From Succinimonas sp045124755 (GTDB taxonomy: Bacteria > Pseudomonadota > Gammaproteobacteria > Enterobacterales > Succinivibrionaceae), in assembly GCF_045124755.1 (NCBI RefSeq), contig NZ_JBGVMK010000140.1: a stretch of 64,000 nt of DNA, one strand, 5' to 3'. Each line of letters begins with the position of its first letter. Position 1 is the stretch's first letter. The notes under the pieces were generated by a model. The model ran no database searches. It saw only the letters and a program-made list of their open reading frames with translations, and was not told where the DNA came from. This document shows, in pieces, positions 18,257-27,576 of the stretch. Position numbers and translations under genes: made by a program.

Positions 18257-18898
18257 ATGGAATTTGATTTTTCACTTCTGCGGGATATTCACGAGGGCGT
18301 CCCCCCCGAGGATTACAGCTTCTGGTGGCTGTGGATCGTCTTCGGAATTGCCGTGGCCGCGGTGATTTTTTATGTGCTTTACCGCCTGTTCCCGCTGTTT
18401 GTCGCCTACCTGCGCCTGCGCCGGATCGACATCAAGAGCGAGGCCTTTGTGCCTCTGGTGAACTACTGGCTGAAGGAAACCGCCCTTATCATGTATCCCC
18501 GGGAACGCATTGCCGGGCTCTGCGGCGAAAAGTGGCTGGAATTTCTGGATCGTCCGGATTCAGTGCCTCAGCAGAAGGATATCATTGCCAACGGGGCTTT
18601 GAACTCCTTCAAGAGCGGCAACAAGTACATGGAGCAGCAGATCCGCGATTCTGAATTCGAAAAGGTGGCCACTCTCTATCAGGCCTCCAGAACCAGCGGC
18701 CGGGAGCAGTCTCAGGCGAACAACTCCAATGCCCGGGGCGGAAACGGCACCAGATTTGAGATGTTTACCACTGCCTGGAATCAGGTAATTTATGATTACC
18801 ACAATATCGGCATCAACGAAAAAGAAAAGAAAATGCTTATTTCTCAGTGCAAAAAGTGGCTTTTTGCCAACCTAAGGAGAAGACTATGGAATCTCTGA
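18257..18898 (+). CDS. DUF4381 membrane protein
   Basis: 213 residues with one membrane helix (about residues 23-51, WWLWIVFGIAVAAVIFYVLY). It begins with DFSLLRDIHEGVPPEDYSFWW, matching the DUF4381 pattern, and contains YPRERIAGLCGEKWLEFLD (about 77-95), the most conserved part of that family. ATG immediately follows the DUF58 stop (TAAATG), with GAGGTG in the end of the previous gene. Its 3' end overlaps batA by 13 bases. Such tight packing implies co-translation. Confidence 0.85.
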   Translation: MEFDFSLLRDIHEGVPPEDYSFWWLWIVFGIAVAAVIFYVLYRLFPLFVAYLRLRRIDIKSEAFVPLVNYWLKETALIMYPRERIAGLCGEKWLEFLDRPDSVPQQKDIIANGALNSFKSGNKYMEQQIRDSEFEKVATLYQASRTSGREQSQANNSNARGGNGTRFEMFTTAWNQVIYDYHNIGINEKEKKMLISQCKKWLFANLRRRLWNL

Positions 18899-19869
18899 AC
18901 TTCCATTGGTTGGGGATGTTTCTGCTGGTCTTTCTTCCCCTGATCGTCAGATTTCTTCCCGGCAAAAGCAAGAAGCACGAATTTATTTACATCACCTCGC
19001 TGCCGCATTATCTGCCGCACGAGCCCAAGAACAAGGTCTATCAGCTGTTCGGGCTGGCCATGGCTGCCTGGGTATTTCTTATTATAGCGCTGATGCGGCC
19101 CTACTATCTGGACACCACGATTGTCATTAACCGCCCCCACCGCGACATTATGCTGGCGGTGGACATTTCCGATTCCATGGAAATTCAGGACATGTATGAC
19201 AACAGCAACAAGCCGATTTCCCGCTTTGCCGTGGTGAAGAAGCAGCTCAAGGAATTCATTGAAAGCCGGGATGAAAAGTTCAATGACCGCATGGGGGTGA
19301 TTCTTTTTGCGGATCATGCCTACGTGCTTTCTCCCCTGACCTTTGACAAGAAGTCGCTTCTGGAGCTGGTGGATGAAATTGACGCCAGCATGGCCGGTCA
19401 GCTCACCAACATCGGCGATGCCATCAACCTCGCCATCGAGCGCTTCGAGGAAGCCGGCACCAACCAGAAGATCCTGATCCTGCTTTCGGACGGCCGCAAT
19501 ACCGCCGAGGGCATTTCCCCGGTGGAAGCCGCTTCCATTGCCCGGGACAAGGACATGAAGATCTACACCATCGGCTTCGGCGGCGGCGTATTCACCGCAG
19601 ATGACCGCGGTCTGGACAGCCGTGATCCCAGCGCCGAGCTTGACGAGGAAACTCTCAAAAAGGTGGCCGACATCACTCACGGAGCCTACTACCGGGCCCG
19701 GGACAGCCGTTCCCTCCACGGACGCTATCAGGAAATCAACTTCCTGGAGGCTACGGAGTCCGATGTCGAGTCCTTCCGCCCGGAAAAGGAGCTTTATTTT
19801 TACCCGCTTCTAATATCGCTCATTCTGGCTCTGGCAACCGCTATTCAGGTGAGGAGGATCAATGGTTGA
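18886..19869 (+). CDS. batA: BatA-type von Willebrand factor A membrane protein
   Basis: 327 residues from the ATG at 18886, chosen because AAGGAG lies 7 bases upstream; a longer frame from 18847 lacks this. Membrane helices near residues 8-24 and 53-70 precede a VWA domain whose metal site is intact: DISDS (93-97), a Thr/Gly turn (QLTNIGDAI) and LLSDGRN. A C-terminal helix (LYFYPLLISLILALATAIQV) closes the chain. VWA proteins bind partners through a metal ion and are served by MoxR ATPases. It overlaps batB by 8 bases. Confidence 0.9.
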   Translation: MESLNFHWLGMFLLVFLPLIVRFLPGKSKKHEFIYITSLPHYLPHEPKNKVYQLFGLAMAAWVFLIIALMRPYYLDTTIVINRPHRDIMLAVDISDSMEIQDMYDNSNKPISRFAVVKKQLKEFIESRDEKFNDRMGVILFADHAYVLSPLTFDKKSLLELVDEIDASMAGQLTNIGDAINLAIERFEEAGTNQKILILLSDGRNTAEGISPVEAASIARDKDMKIYTIGFGGGVFTADDRGLDSRDPSAELDEETLKKVADITHGAYYRARDSRSLHGRYQEINFLEATESDVESFRPEKELYFYPLLISLILALATAIQVRRING

Positions 19870-21565
19870 TTTTACTTTGCTGCGCCCCTGGATGCTGGGC
19901 GCCCTGCTCCTGCCGCTGATCTTCATCTATGTTGACTTCGCCAGGAATTACAAGCTGCAGAGCTTTATCAAGGAAGACATTATCAACTTCCTGATTCCCA
20001 AGAGACGCACCCATCTTAATGAAAACGATGCGGAGTCCGAGGATGAGGTGGAGGAAAACCGTCCCGGCGTGCAGAAGATCACCGAAGAGGAAAGAAAGGA
20101 TCTCATTGCCAAGCCCAAGCTCTGGAAAAAGTACGGCTGGCTCCTGATCCCCTATGTGGCTGCCGTCATTGCCATGGCCGGCCCCGCCGTGAAGCAGAAG
20201 AGCGATCTCTTCCAGACTGATGAAAACTGGGTCTGGCTGATCGACTCCTCTCCCTCCATGATGGCCGACGACCTCAAGCCCAGCCGGTTCCAGAGAGTGC
20301 GTTACAGCCTCATCGAGCTTCTGAATGCTTCCAAGCAGCATCGCCGGATCTCCATTATGGGTTTCACCAGCAATACCTATGTGGTAACTCCGCTGACTGA
20401 CGACACCTCCACCCTGCTCTTCTCCCTGCAGGAAATGAGTCCGGAGATCATGCCCGTGCTGGGCTCCGATCCCCTGCAGGCTCTCGAGGAAGCCGAAAAG
20501 GTGCTGGATCGGGAAGCGGAATCCCAGAGAAAGCTGAGTCCGGAAACGGAAACTCCGGGCAACATCCTCCTGGTCACCGATGATATCAAGGACGAGAACG
20601 AGCTTATCGGCGTGTCCGAATTCATCAAGCGCTGCAAGTACCCGGTGTATATCTACGCCATCGGCACCAACAGCGGCAAGCCGGTGCGCTTCAAGGGCGA
20701 GCTCATGCATGACAGCAACGGCGAAACCGTAATGGCCAGATCCCACATCGAGCTTATTCAGGAGGTAGTGAAGAAGTCCGATGCCAAGGTCTACTACGAG
20801 TTCAATGACGAAGCGCCGCACCTGGAGCAGATGTACAGCTACGAGCATCCCAAGTATCAGCACACCACCAAGAGCAAGTACCAGAACAAGGATATCGGCT
20901 ATCTGTTCCTGCTGATCTCCCTCCTGTCGATATTCGGCTTCGTGCGCAATTACTTCTTCGCCGCGCTGTTTGCGGTGATGCTGGGCACTGCCGCCATGTC
21001 CCTGCCGGCTCCGGCCATGGCCGATGTCACCGAGATGGATGATGACGAAGGCCTGAAGCACCCCAACGAGTACGGCTATCTCCTGTACAAGGATCGCCAG
21101 TACGACAAGGCGCTGAACTATCTGACGGATCACATGTGGCGGGGCAATACCTGGTACCGCCTGGGCCGCTATGACAAGGCGCTGCAGGAATACCAGAACC
21201 TGGGCAACAACGATGCCGAAGCCAAGTACAACATCGGCAACTGCTTTGCCCACATGAACACTCCGGGAGCGCTCAAGGATGCGATTCTGGCCTACGAACA
21301 GGCTCTGGAGCTCAATCCGGAGCATGCCGAAGCCAGCTACAACAAGTCCGTCATCCTGGAGCATCTCCGCAAGCTGGACGAAATCAATAAAGCCCGTCAG
21401 GTTAACGTGATTGATGAAAGCTCCGCTCAGTCCCTGAACACCGCCAGCGCTGATACCAGCACGGTAATGGTGGATCCGGGGGAGCGCATCAGTCTCCTTC
21501 AGAAACGGTTTATTCTTCAGCAGAAAAAGAAAAAAGCAAAAGGAAATCTGGAGCAGTTATGGTAG
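19862..21565 (+). CDS. BatB/BatC-type fusion: VWA domain plus TPR repeats
   Basis: 567 residues. N-terminal membrane helices (about 8-24 and 90-108) flank an acidic linker; the VWA domain starts at WVWLIDSSPSMM with metal site D128-x-S130-x-S132. After another helix pair (about 345-380) come tetratricopeptide repeats (about 400-510, for example AKYNIGNCFAHMNTPGALKDAILAYEQAL). In organisms with separate batB and batC these are two genes; here they are joined. The TPR part would bind proteins on the periplasmic side. ATG overlaps batA and has GAGGAGG upstream. Confidence 0.88.
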   Translation: MVDFTLLRPWMLGALLLPLIFIYVDFARNYKLQSFIKEDIINFLIPKRRTHLNENDAESEDEVEENRPGVQKITEEERKDLIAKPKLWKKYGWLLIPYVAAVIAMAGPAVKQKSDLFQTDENWVWLIDSSPSMMADDLKPSRFQRVRYSLIELLNASKQHRRISIMGFTSNTYVVTPLTDDTSTLLFSLQEMSPEIMPVLGSDPLQALEEAEKVLDREAESQRKLSPETETPGNILLVTDDIKDENELIGVSEFIKRCKYPVYIYAIGTNSGKPVRFKGELMHDSNGETVMARSHIELIQEVVKKSDAKVYYEFNDEAPHLEQMYSYEHPKYQHTTKSKYQNKDIGYLFLLISLLSIFGFVRNYFFAALFAVMLGTAAMSLPAPAMADVTEMDDDEGLKHPNEYGYLLYKDRQYDKALNYLTDHMWRGNTWYRLGRYDKALQEYQNLGNNDAEAKYNIGNCFAHMNTPGALKDAILAYEQALELNPEHAEASYNKSVILEHLRKLDEINKARQVNVIDESSAQSLNTASADTSTVMVDPGERISLLQKRFILQQKKKKAKGNLEQLW

Positions 21566-23229
21566 TCAGCAAGTTTTTTTCTGTCATGCTCCTTGCTGTT
21601 CTCGGCCTGGGCGGCCTGGGAGCGGCGGATGCGGCGTTTGCGGCCGGAAGCACTTCCGATGAGACGGGGCAGGCTGCTCCCGCCCCTGCAAAAAGCACCT
21701 TCAAGATCAGTACCGACAAGACTGTGCTGTTTCATGACGGCACCGGCTTCCGGCTGTTCATAAATCTCACCACCCCCCGGCCGGTGACCGGCGCGGATCT
21801 CGACTACACCGTGCTGAACAAGGACTTCTCCGTGGGCAGCGTGGGGTTTTCCAGTCCGGCGGATTACACCTACCAGTGGGTTATTCCCCTGGTGCCTAAC
21901 CGAGCCGGCGTCATAAAGATCCCCGCCATGCCCGTAGGCGCCGCCGGAGATCTGGCCACGCCGAAGTTCGAGATCAAGGTCAAGCAGGCCGAGGGTCTCC
22001 GGGCCAAGAATTTCATCAAGGCCCAGCTCCGCGCCCAGAACCCCGTCAAGAACCAGCTGGCCATGTACCGCGTTGAGGTGGACAATCTCCCCCAGGTGAA
22101 GATCACCACCTACACTCCCCCGCAGGGAGAAGGCGTGCATTTTGAGCTCTTCGCCGAAAGAACCGTCAGCCGCGCCAGCGCCGGCAACCGGTTCTACAAG
22201 ACCACCATCCGGGAATACAAGGCCATTTTCAGGCAGGAGGGCAAAATCACCATTAATCCTCCCAGCATCTCCGGCTATGTCATTACCGGCAACGGTCAGA
22301 GCCAGTTCACTCAGGGAGCCAAGCCCGTTACCGTTACCGTGGGCCCCAACCCGGAGAATCTCATTGTTTCCGACAATCTGAGCATCTCGGTGAAGTGGAA
22401 TCCCGCCGAAGAAAATATCCACGTGGGCGACCCCATCACCAGAACCGTCACCTACATTGCCACCAACAACAGTCTGTCCCAGCTCCCCCGGGTGCCGGTG
22501 CCGGACTTCAACGAGAACGACTTCGACTACTACGAGGACGTTACCGTGGAAACCGAGCAGCTCATGCGGGACAAGAAGCTCAAGTCTACCCGGGTGGTAA
22601 AGCAGGTGTTTGTGCCCCTGAGAAACCATACCAAGTTCGTGGCCAATCAGAGCGTGGTGGAATGGAAGAACCCCAACGACGGCAAGGTGAACAGCATTGT
22701 GGTGCTGGGCGCCAACTATGAGATCAACGGCTTCAGCTTCAGCGACTACATTCCCCGGGATCCCAAGACCGCCTACAAGATCTTTGCAGGCATTATCGCC
22801 GGCGTCGTGCTGATCCTCTTCCTGGTCTACAGCGTCATCATGTACCGCAGGAGAAGCGGCATCTACGGCTGGCTCCATCTCCGGGCCGACTATATGGGCT
22901 ACTGGAGAAACTTTGCCCGCTCCTGGAAGAAGGACGATCCCATTAAGTGCCGCGCCGCCATTCTGGAATGGGCGCAGAAGCGCTGGCCTGACAAGACCAT
23001 TGTGGGGCTCACCGGGCTCCCCTTCTACAGCAAGGCCAAGACGGAGATCGACAATCTGTCCCGGGCCTGCTGGTCGAAGGATCCGGAAGCTGCCAAGTGG
23101 GACGGCAAAAAGCTTTACAGTCTTATTTCCAAGAATAAGAATTACAAAAAGCCCAAGGCCAAGCGCGGCATTAATCCTTACGGTCTCAACGGAGAAATCT
23201 ACGAGACTGTGCAGCAGACTCTGAAATGA
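21559..23229 (+). CDS. batD: BatD-type exported, membrane-anchored protein
   Basis: 556 residues. An N-terminal signal peptide (FFSVMLLAVLGLGGLGAADAAFA) leads to a long beta-rich periplasmic region with repeated immunoglobulin-like strands (about 35-405), then one membrane helix (about 412-434, IFAGIIAGVVLILFLVYSVI) and a basic cytoplasmic tail of about 120 residues. This is the layout of BatD/oxygen-tolerance proteins. It overlaps batB by 7 bases and is the last gene of the operon, closed by a terminator at 23284. Confidence 0.88.
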   Translation: MVVSKFFSVMLLAVLGLGGLGAADAAFAAGSTSDETGQAAPAPAKSTFKISTDKTVLFHDGTGFRLFINLTTPRPVTGADLDYTVLNKDFSVGSVGFSSPADYTYQWVIPLVPNRAGVIKIPAMPVGAAGDLATPKFEIKVKQAEGLRAKNFIKAQLRAQNPVKNQLAMYRVEVDNLPQVKITTYTPPQGEGVHFELFAERTVSRASAGNRFYKTTIREYKAIFRQEGKITINPPSISGYVITGNGQSQFTQGAKPVTVTVGPNPENLIVSDNLSISVKWNPAEENIHVGDPITRTVTYIATNNSLSQLPRVPVPDFNENDFDYYEDVTVETEQLMRDKKLKSTRVVKQVFVPLRNHTKFVANQSVVEWKNPNDGKVNSIVVLGANYEINGFSFSDYIPRDPKTAYKIFAGIIAGVVLILFLVYSVIMYRRRSGIYGWLHLRADYMGYWRNFARSWKKDDPIKCRAAILEWAQKRWPDKTIVGLTGLPFYSKAKTEIDNLSRACWSKDPEAAKWDGKKLYSLISKNKNYKKPKAKRGINPYGLNGEIYETVQQTLK

Positions 23230-23283
23230 TTCCATGAAGGAGACATAACTATAAGAAACTAACTATTCTTACTTCCTGTTGTT

Positions 23284-23314
23284 GGCATGGATCCCTGATT
23301 CATGCCTTTTTTTT
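23284..23314 (+). terminator. Terminator of the moxR-bat operon
   Basis: GGCATG (23284-23289) pairs with CATGCC (23301-23306), followed by eight T. Confidence 0.8.
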
Positions 23315-23663
23315 GTTTTCGGGGGTTCGGCTCCGGGAGGATTCTGATTCCGAACCGGGCATCGGTTCAGTCCCGGAGAGCGTCCGGTTCCGCCGGAAGG
23401 CACGGGGCGGCTCCGCCCCGCGGAGGGGCTTTATCTGAAATATCGGAAAGCCTCCCGAATTATTCGGGCATAAATGCAATTAATCTCACTGCTCCGGGAA
23501 ACTATCCTGCGATTAATCGCCGTACCGGTTAAAAGAATATTGCAATTCGTCATAAAAAACGTGATCACTGTTGTCTGACAGCAATTTGCGGGTTTTATAA
23601 ATTCCTGTTTATTATGATAATGGTAGATGGATTCTTGCAGTACTCAAAGGGAAGTTGTTAATC
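23315..23663. other. Intergenic region upstream of the EAL/HDOD gene
   Basis: About 350 bp with no gene. It holds a near-perfect inverted repeat CCCGAAT-T-ATTCGGG (about 23455-23469) and an AT-rich stretch from about 23530 that includes a possible -10 (TATGAT, 23613-23618). The -35 is not convincing. Confidence 0.4.
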
Positions 23664-24887
23664 ATGAGCGAAATGTTCTCTTATGTGGCAAAACAGCCGA
23701 TACTGGATGCCAACAAAGTTACCATAGGATATGAGCTTCTGTACCGTAACGGTCTTACGAACGCCTATCCCAAAGAGATAACCGCGGAGGCCGCCACTGC
23801 AACTCTGATTACCCAGCAGTTCATAGACAACAAGATATCCTCGCTGGTGGGAGACCGGCTTTGCTTCATAAATTTCCCCTATCCCCTTTTTGTGCACAAC
23901 ATTATTGATTTTCTGCCGGTGAACCAGGTAGTTATTGAGGTGCTGGAGGACTGCGTCCCCAACGACACCCTGTTTGATCTTATCAAGGGGCTCAAGGCCA
24001 AAGGCTTCCGCATTGCGCTGGACGATTTCAACATGAGTCCGGACTGGGAGCGCTTCCTGCTCTTCATCGACATTATAAAATTCGATTTCCGGGCCTATCC
24101 CGTGCCGGTAATCAGGAATTACATCGTCAAGCACACCCGGTTCGTCAATCTCTCCTTCCTGGCGGAAAAGATCGAAACCCCGGAGGATTTCCTGGCGGCT
24201 CAGGAAATCGGCTGCACCCTCTATCAGGGCTATTTCTTCTCCAAGCCCATCATTGTGAAGGATCGGGCCCTGTCCCAGAATCAGATGACCGTGATGCAGC
24301 TCTTCAGAGAGGTGGCCTCCATCGAAATCAACTATGACGCCGTGGAAAAGCTCCTGAAGCAGGATCTCTCACTGGCCTACAAGCTCCTCCGCTATGCCAA
24401 TAACGTGCGTTACGGCTCGGAGCCCATAACCTCCTTCCGTCATGCCGTGGTGTACATGGGCAAGCAGGAGCTCCGCCGCTTCGTCTACCTGATCTCCGCT
24501 ACCTCCCTGGGCAATGACGCGCCCTCCGAGCTTTATCAGATGTCCCTCACCAGAGCGTCCTTCTGCGAAATGCTCTCCAAGGAAAGAAAGGGACATACGG
24601 ATCCCGACGAATCCTTCCTCTGCGGCCTGTTCTCCCTCCTGGACACCATTATGCAGAAGGATATGAAGGAAATCATGGACGAGATGCCCATTGCCGCCTC
24701 CATCAAGGATGCCATTCTGAAAAACAAGGGAGAAATGGCCTTCTATCTTAATTTCGTCAAGGATTATGAAAATCTGGACTTTGACACCGTAAGTCTCCGG
24801 GCCAAGCGACTGGGCATTACCGACGCCCGGGCCATCGAGATGTATCAGCAGTCCAGCGAATGGGCCGGGAAGTTCATGAAGAGCTGA
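23664..24887 (+). CDS. EAL/HDOD domain signalling protein (YuxH type)
   Basis: 407 residues from the ATG at 23664 (AAGGGAAG upstream; a TTG three codons earlier is less likely). The N-terminal EAL-like domain (about 1-195) keeps VAKQPILDANKVTIGYELLYRNG and IALDDFNMSPDW, but the EAL triad itself is YELLYR-like and most metal ligands of c-di-GMP phosphodiesterases are missing, as in the YuxH class. The HDOD domain (about 195-390, QDLSLAYKLLRYANNVRYG, RHAVVYMGKQELRRFVYLIS) lacks HD catalytic residues. Such proteins act in signal transduction by protein interaction and often affect motility; that role here is inference. Single-gene unit with its own terminator. Confidence 0.9.
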   Translation: MSEMFSYVAKQPILDANKVTIGYELLYRNGLTNAYPKEITAEAATATLITQQFIDNKISSLVGDRLCFINFPYPLFVHNIIDFLPVNQVVIEVLEDCVPNDTLFDLIKGLKAKGFRIALDDFNMSPDWERFLLFIDIIKFDFRAYPVPVIRNYIVKHTRFVNLSFLAEKIETPEDFLAAQEIGCTLYQGYFFSKPIIVKDRALSQNQMTVMQLFREVASIEINYDAVEKLLKQDLSLAYKLLRYANNVRYGSEPITSFRHAVVYMGKQELRRFVYLISATSLGNDAPSELYQMSLTRASFCEMLSKERKGHTDPDESFLCGLFSLLDTIMQKDMKEIMDEMPIAASIKDAILKNKGEMAFYLNFVKDYENLDFDTVSLRAKRLGITDARAIEMYQQSSEWAGKFMKS

Positions 24888-24908
24888 TCCCGCTCCCCCG
24901 CAAAAGAG

Positions 24909-24929
24909 CCGGCTGCCGCCGGTTTTTTT
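24909..24929 (+). terminator. Terminator after the EAL/HDOD gene
   Basis: CCGGC (24909-24913), loop TGCC, GCCGG (24918-24922), then seven T. Confidence 0.8.
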
Positions 24930-25514
24930 ATTTCCGGCGCCCCTTCAGAGAACATTCCCCGCTCTCCTGAAAAAAGACCGGCGGGCCCGCTATCCGTTGT
25001 GATACTCCGGCCCCCGGGAGAAAACGGAAAGAGCCTTCCCGGAAGCCGTAAAACCCGCTCTCCCTTTCATACTCCCTCTCCCGCCGACACCTTGCCTCGC
25101 CGAAGATGATGGCCTCAGGAGCCTTATTTCCGGTAATTTCCGGAGACCGGTAAAATCCCGGTATTATCCCCGGATACAGAAAGATGGTTATTAATTAACC
25201 AATTCCAAAATCCCGGAAAATGCTGATTTTACGGGATTATCCATGTTCCGGGCTCTTTAAAAATAACGATTGGGACTTGATTTTACGGGCATTCCGGGAT
25301 GCCATAAATTGATATTATTCTGGGCGGAAGCCTCCGGCGGTCAGCAATTCTCATTTAACTTTCAGCGGGGAGGCAGGCAGTTTTTCAGATGGGGAGCCCT
25401 GGAACTCCGGTGATTTCTCCCCGGTGATTTCTTCCCGGAAACCGTCCGGTATTCAACAGTGATTTCTGACATAATCTGTCTTTTTCAATAAAACGAAATT
25501 TTTTTATTAAAAAT
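24930..25514. other. Intergenic region upstream of hns
   Basis: About 585 bp without a recognisable gene. The first part is GC-rich with scattered short inverted repeats; from about 25180 it becomes AT-rich, as expected for an autoregulated hns promoter region. Confidence 0.4.
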
Positions 25515-25543
25515 CATTTAAAACTAAAAAAATCGTGTATAAT
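25515..25543 (+). promoter_or_regulatory. Candidate sigma-70 promoter of hns
   Basis: A consensus -10 TATAAT lies at 25538-25543, preceded by TG, within a very AT-rich stretch. The -35 at the proper distance is weak (CATTTA), compatible with an extended -10 promoter. The ATG follows 46 bases downstream with AAGGAAG as ribosome site. Confidence 0.55.
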
Positions 25544-25589
25544 GGCGGAAACACCTCTTAATAAACAAAACAATTTAAGGAAGTAAATC

Positions 25590-26078
25590 ATGGCTTTATC
25601 TTATGAAGCAAAGGCCGGCGCTTTAAAGAGCGCTATCGCCTCAGTAAAAGCTCTGAGCACCGCTACCAGAGATTTATCAGTTGCCGAACTCGAAGATATC
25701 ATTGAAAAGGTTAAGCAGGTTATCGCCGAACGTCAGCAGGCTGAAATTGATCGTGCCAACCGTCTCAAGGCCTTTGAGGAAGCTTTCAAGAAGATTGAAG
25801 AGATCCGCGAAAGCTCCGGCATGTCCGATGAGCTCCTGGCAGCCCGTTACTCCAAGGTTCCTCTTTCCGGTGAGAAGAAGGAGCGCAAGCCCCGCAAGGC
25901 TGTAGTTCCCAAGTACCGCTACACCACTATGGACGGCGAGGAGAAGCTTTGGACCGGTCAGGGCAAGACCCCGCTCCCTCTCAAGGAGCGTATGGCTGCT
26001 GACGGTGTTACCGACAAGGAACATTACAGAATTCCGGCAGAAGAAATCGCCGCTATGGAACAGCAGATGAATTCCTAA
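25590..26078 (+). CDS. hns: H-NS family nucleoid-associated DNA-binding protein
   Basis: 162 residues. The N-terminal half (about 1-85) is helical, the oligomerisation region (LSVAELEDIIEKVKQVIAER). A basic linker KKERKPRKAVVPKYRY leads to the C-terminal AT-hook-like DNA-binding domain with KLWTGQGKTPLPLKERM (about 119-135), matching the H-NS signature. It silences AT-rich, often foreign, genes and commonly affects flagellar expression. Strong promoter and terminator and codon use typical of a highly expressed gene suggest an abundant protein. It is longer than the 137 residues of E. coli H-NS, mostly in the linker and C-terminus. Confidence 0.95.
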   Translation: MALSYEAKAGALKSAIASVKALSTATRDLSVAELEDIIEKVKQVIAERQQAEIDRANRLKAFEEAFKKIEEIRESSGMSDELLAARYSKVPLSGEKKERKPRKAVVPKYRYTTMDGEEKLWTGQGKTPLPLKERMAADGVTDKEHYRIPAEEIAAMEQQMNS

Positions 26079-26110
26079 TATCCTTAACTATAATCCTCCT
26101 TATTAATTTT

Positions 26111-26136
26111 GGCTTCCTTCCCGGAAGCCTTTTTTT
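26111..26136 (+). terminator. Terminator after hns
   Basis: GGCTTCC (26111-26117) pairs with GGAAGCC (26123-26129), followed by seven T. Confidence 0.85.
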
Positions 26137-26712
26137 GTTTTAATAAGCAGAAATTCCCCGCCCATCGCCCCCTTCCGGAGACAATCTCCGGACCTGGGTT
26201 ATTATCTTCCTCCGGCCGGAATTCCGGTCTCCGGGAATTCAGAATTCCCGCGGCTCCGCAAACCTCATATTTTTAAGGATTATGCCGGTTTTTTATGATC
26301 CCCGGGCGCGGAATCAGGGGTAAAATCCTGAGAAACCTCCTGATAATTTTAAGAGATTATCTCCGGACTTCATTATCATCTCCCGCTTAAATACCCTTTT
26401 GGTGAAATCCCGCCGCCCCCGATGACATCCATTCGCTCTATTGGAATCTCAGCCGGGTTTAATCCGGAGCGTGAAAGAATCCGGGAATGTATCCGCAATA
26501 TTTCCCGCCGGGACTCCGGCTGCGCTCCCGGTGCCTCTCCTCAGGGCCCCCTTTGAATCACAGCCTCCCTTTATAAATGGATCATCCCCCGCAAAAGGCT
26601 TATAATCCCGGGATACCGGGGTTTCCCGCTTATTTCGGGGAATAGAGAGAAACCGCCCTGCCGGCCCTGGCGCCGCGGGATCAGAATTATCAGAAAGCAG
26701 GATTCAGAAAAC
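26137..26712. other. Intergenic region hns / rhombosortase
   Basis: About 575 bp with no supported gene. Several short CCGGA/TCCGG inverted repeats occur, none followed by a T run. No tRNA seen. Confidence 0.4.
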
Positions 26713-27348
26713 ATGAAAGGACAGGCAATCAACATTATCGTATTCGCCCTCATCGCTGCCGCAAGCCTGGGATGCTCCTATTACCATCCCTCATTATGGA
26801 GTCTCAGCCCCTGGGATATCACCCATCAGCACCAGTACTGGGAATTCATTACCGGGAACTTTGCGCATTTCGACCTGCATCACCTTGCGGAAAACCTGGC
26901 CGGATTCTTCATTATCTGGTTTTTCTTCTTCGCGGAATCCTGCGCCACCTGGGCCCACCGCCTGATCTCCTTCGCCGTGTCCGGTCTCGCCGTCACCTTA
27001 GGGATCTTCTTTTTCACCAACACTTCCGAATACGGCGGCATGTCCGGCGCTCTCCACGGCATGATAACCGCGGCGGGACTCGCCCGGCTCCTTATCGAGC
27101 TTGACTGGAAGGGAGGCGTGATCCTGGCTGCCGTGGCCGCCAAAATCTACATCGATTTCAATCACCCGGAATTCGGCTTTGATGAAATCACCCGGAACAT
27201 GTACGGAAACAACTTCCACTTCACCTCCCTGAATCAGCAGGTTAAAGAGGTCTCCAACTATCAGGTATCGGCGCCGTCCCATCTTTACGGAGCCATTGCC
27301 GGCCTCGTTACCGGATTCCTCTTCTTTATCCATAATAAAAGAGGTTAA
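26713..27348 (+). CDS. rrtA: Rhombosortase (rhomboid-type intramembrane serine protease)
   Basis: 211 residues, about six membrane helices. The rhomboid catalytic serine motif is present as GGMSGALHG (Ser110 at positions 108-115) and the partner histidine as SHLYGAIAG (His189). The oxyanion-type HxxxN is HLAEN (57-61). Small size and the GxSGxxHG pattern fit rhombosortase, which in gammaproteobacteria cleaves the GlyGly-CTERM tail of secreted proteins and processes them for the surface. No GlyGly-CTERM substrate is visible in this window. A downstream KpsC-like gene lies 228 bases away in the same direction. Confidence 0.85.
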   Translation: MKGQAINIIVFALIAAASLGCSYYHPSLWSLSPWDITHQHQYWEFITGNFAHFDLHHLAENLAGFFIIWFFFFAESCATWAHRLISFAVSGLAVTLGIFFFTNTSEYGGMSGALHGMITAAGLARLLIELDWKGGVILAAVAAKIYIDFNHPEFGFDEITRNMYGNNFHFTSLNQQVKEVSNYQVSAPSHLYGAIAGLVTGFLFFIHNKRG

Positions 27349-27576
27349 CCCCCGAATCGGGAAAAGGCTGTTAAGGAAAAGGAGCAGGCAGCCAGAAGCC
27401 AGGGAAAGAGATAATCGGCCCGGAAGAGATCGCCGCATCTGTCTGTGCGGGACAAATTAACCCCAGAGGCGCGGGATCTCCTAAGAGGAAAGGATGACTC
27501 CTTATTCCGCCCCGAGGACTAAGGAGAAAATGCGGCTTCCCCCCGGCTGCAGCGTCAGGAACAAAGGATTTCAGCT

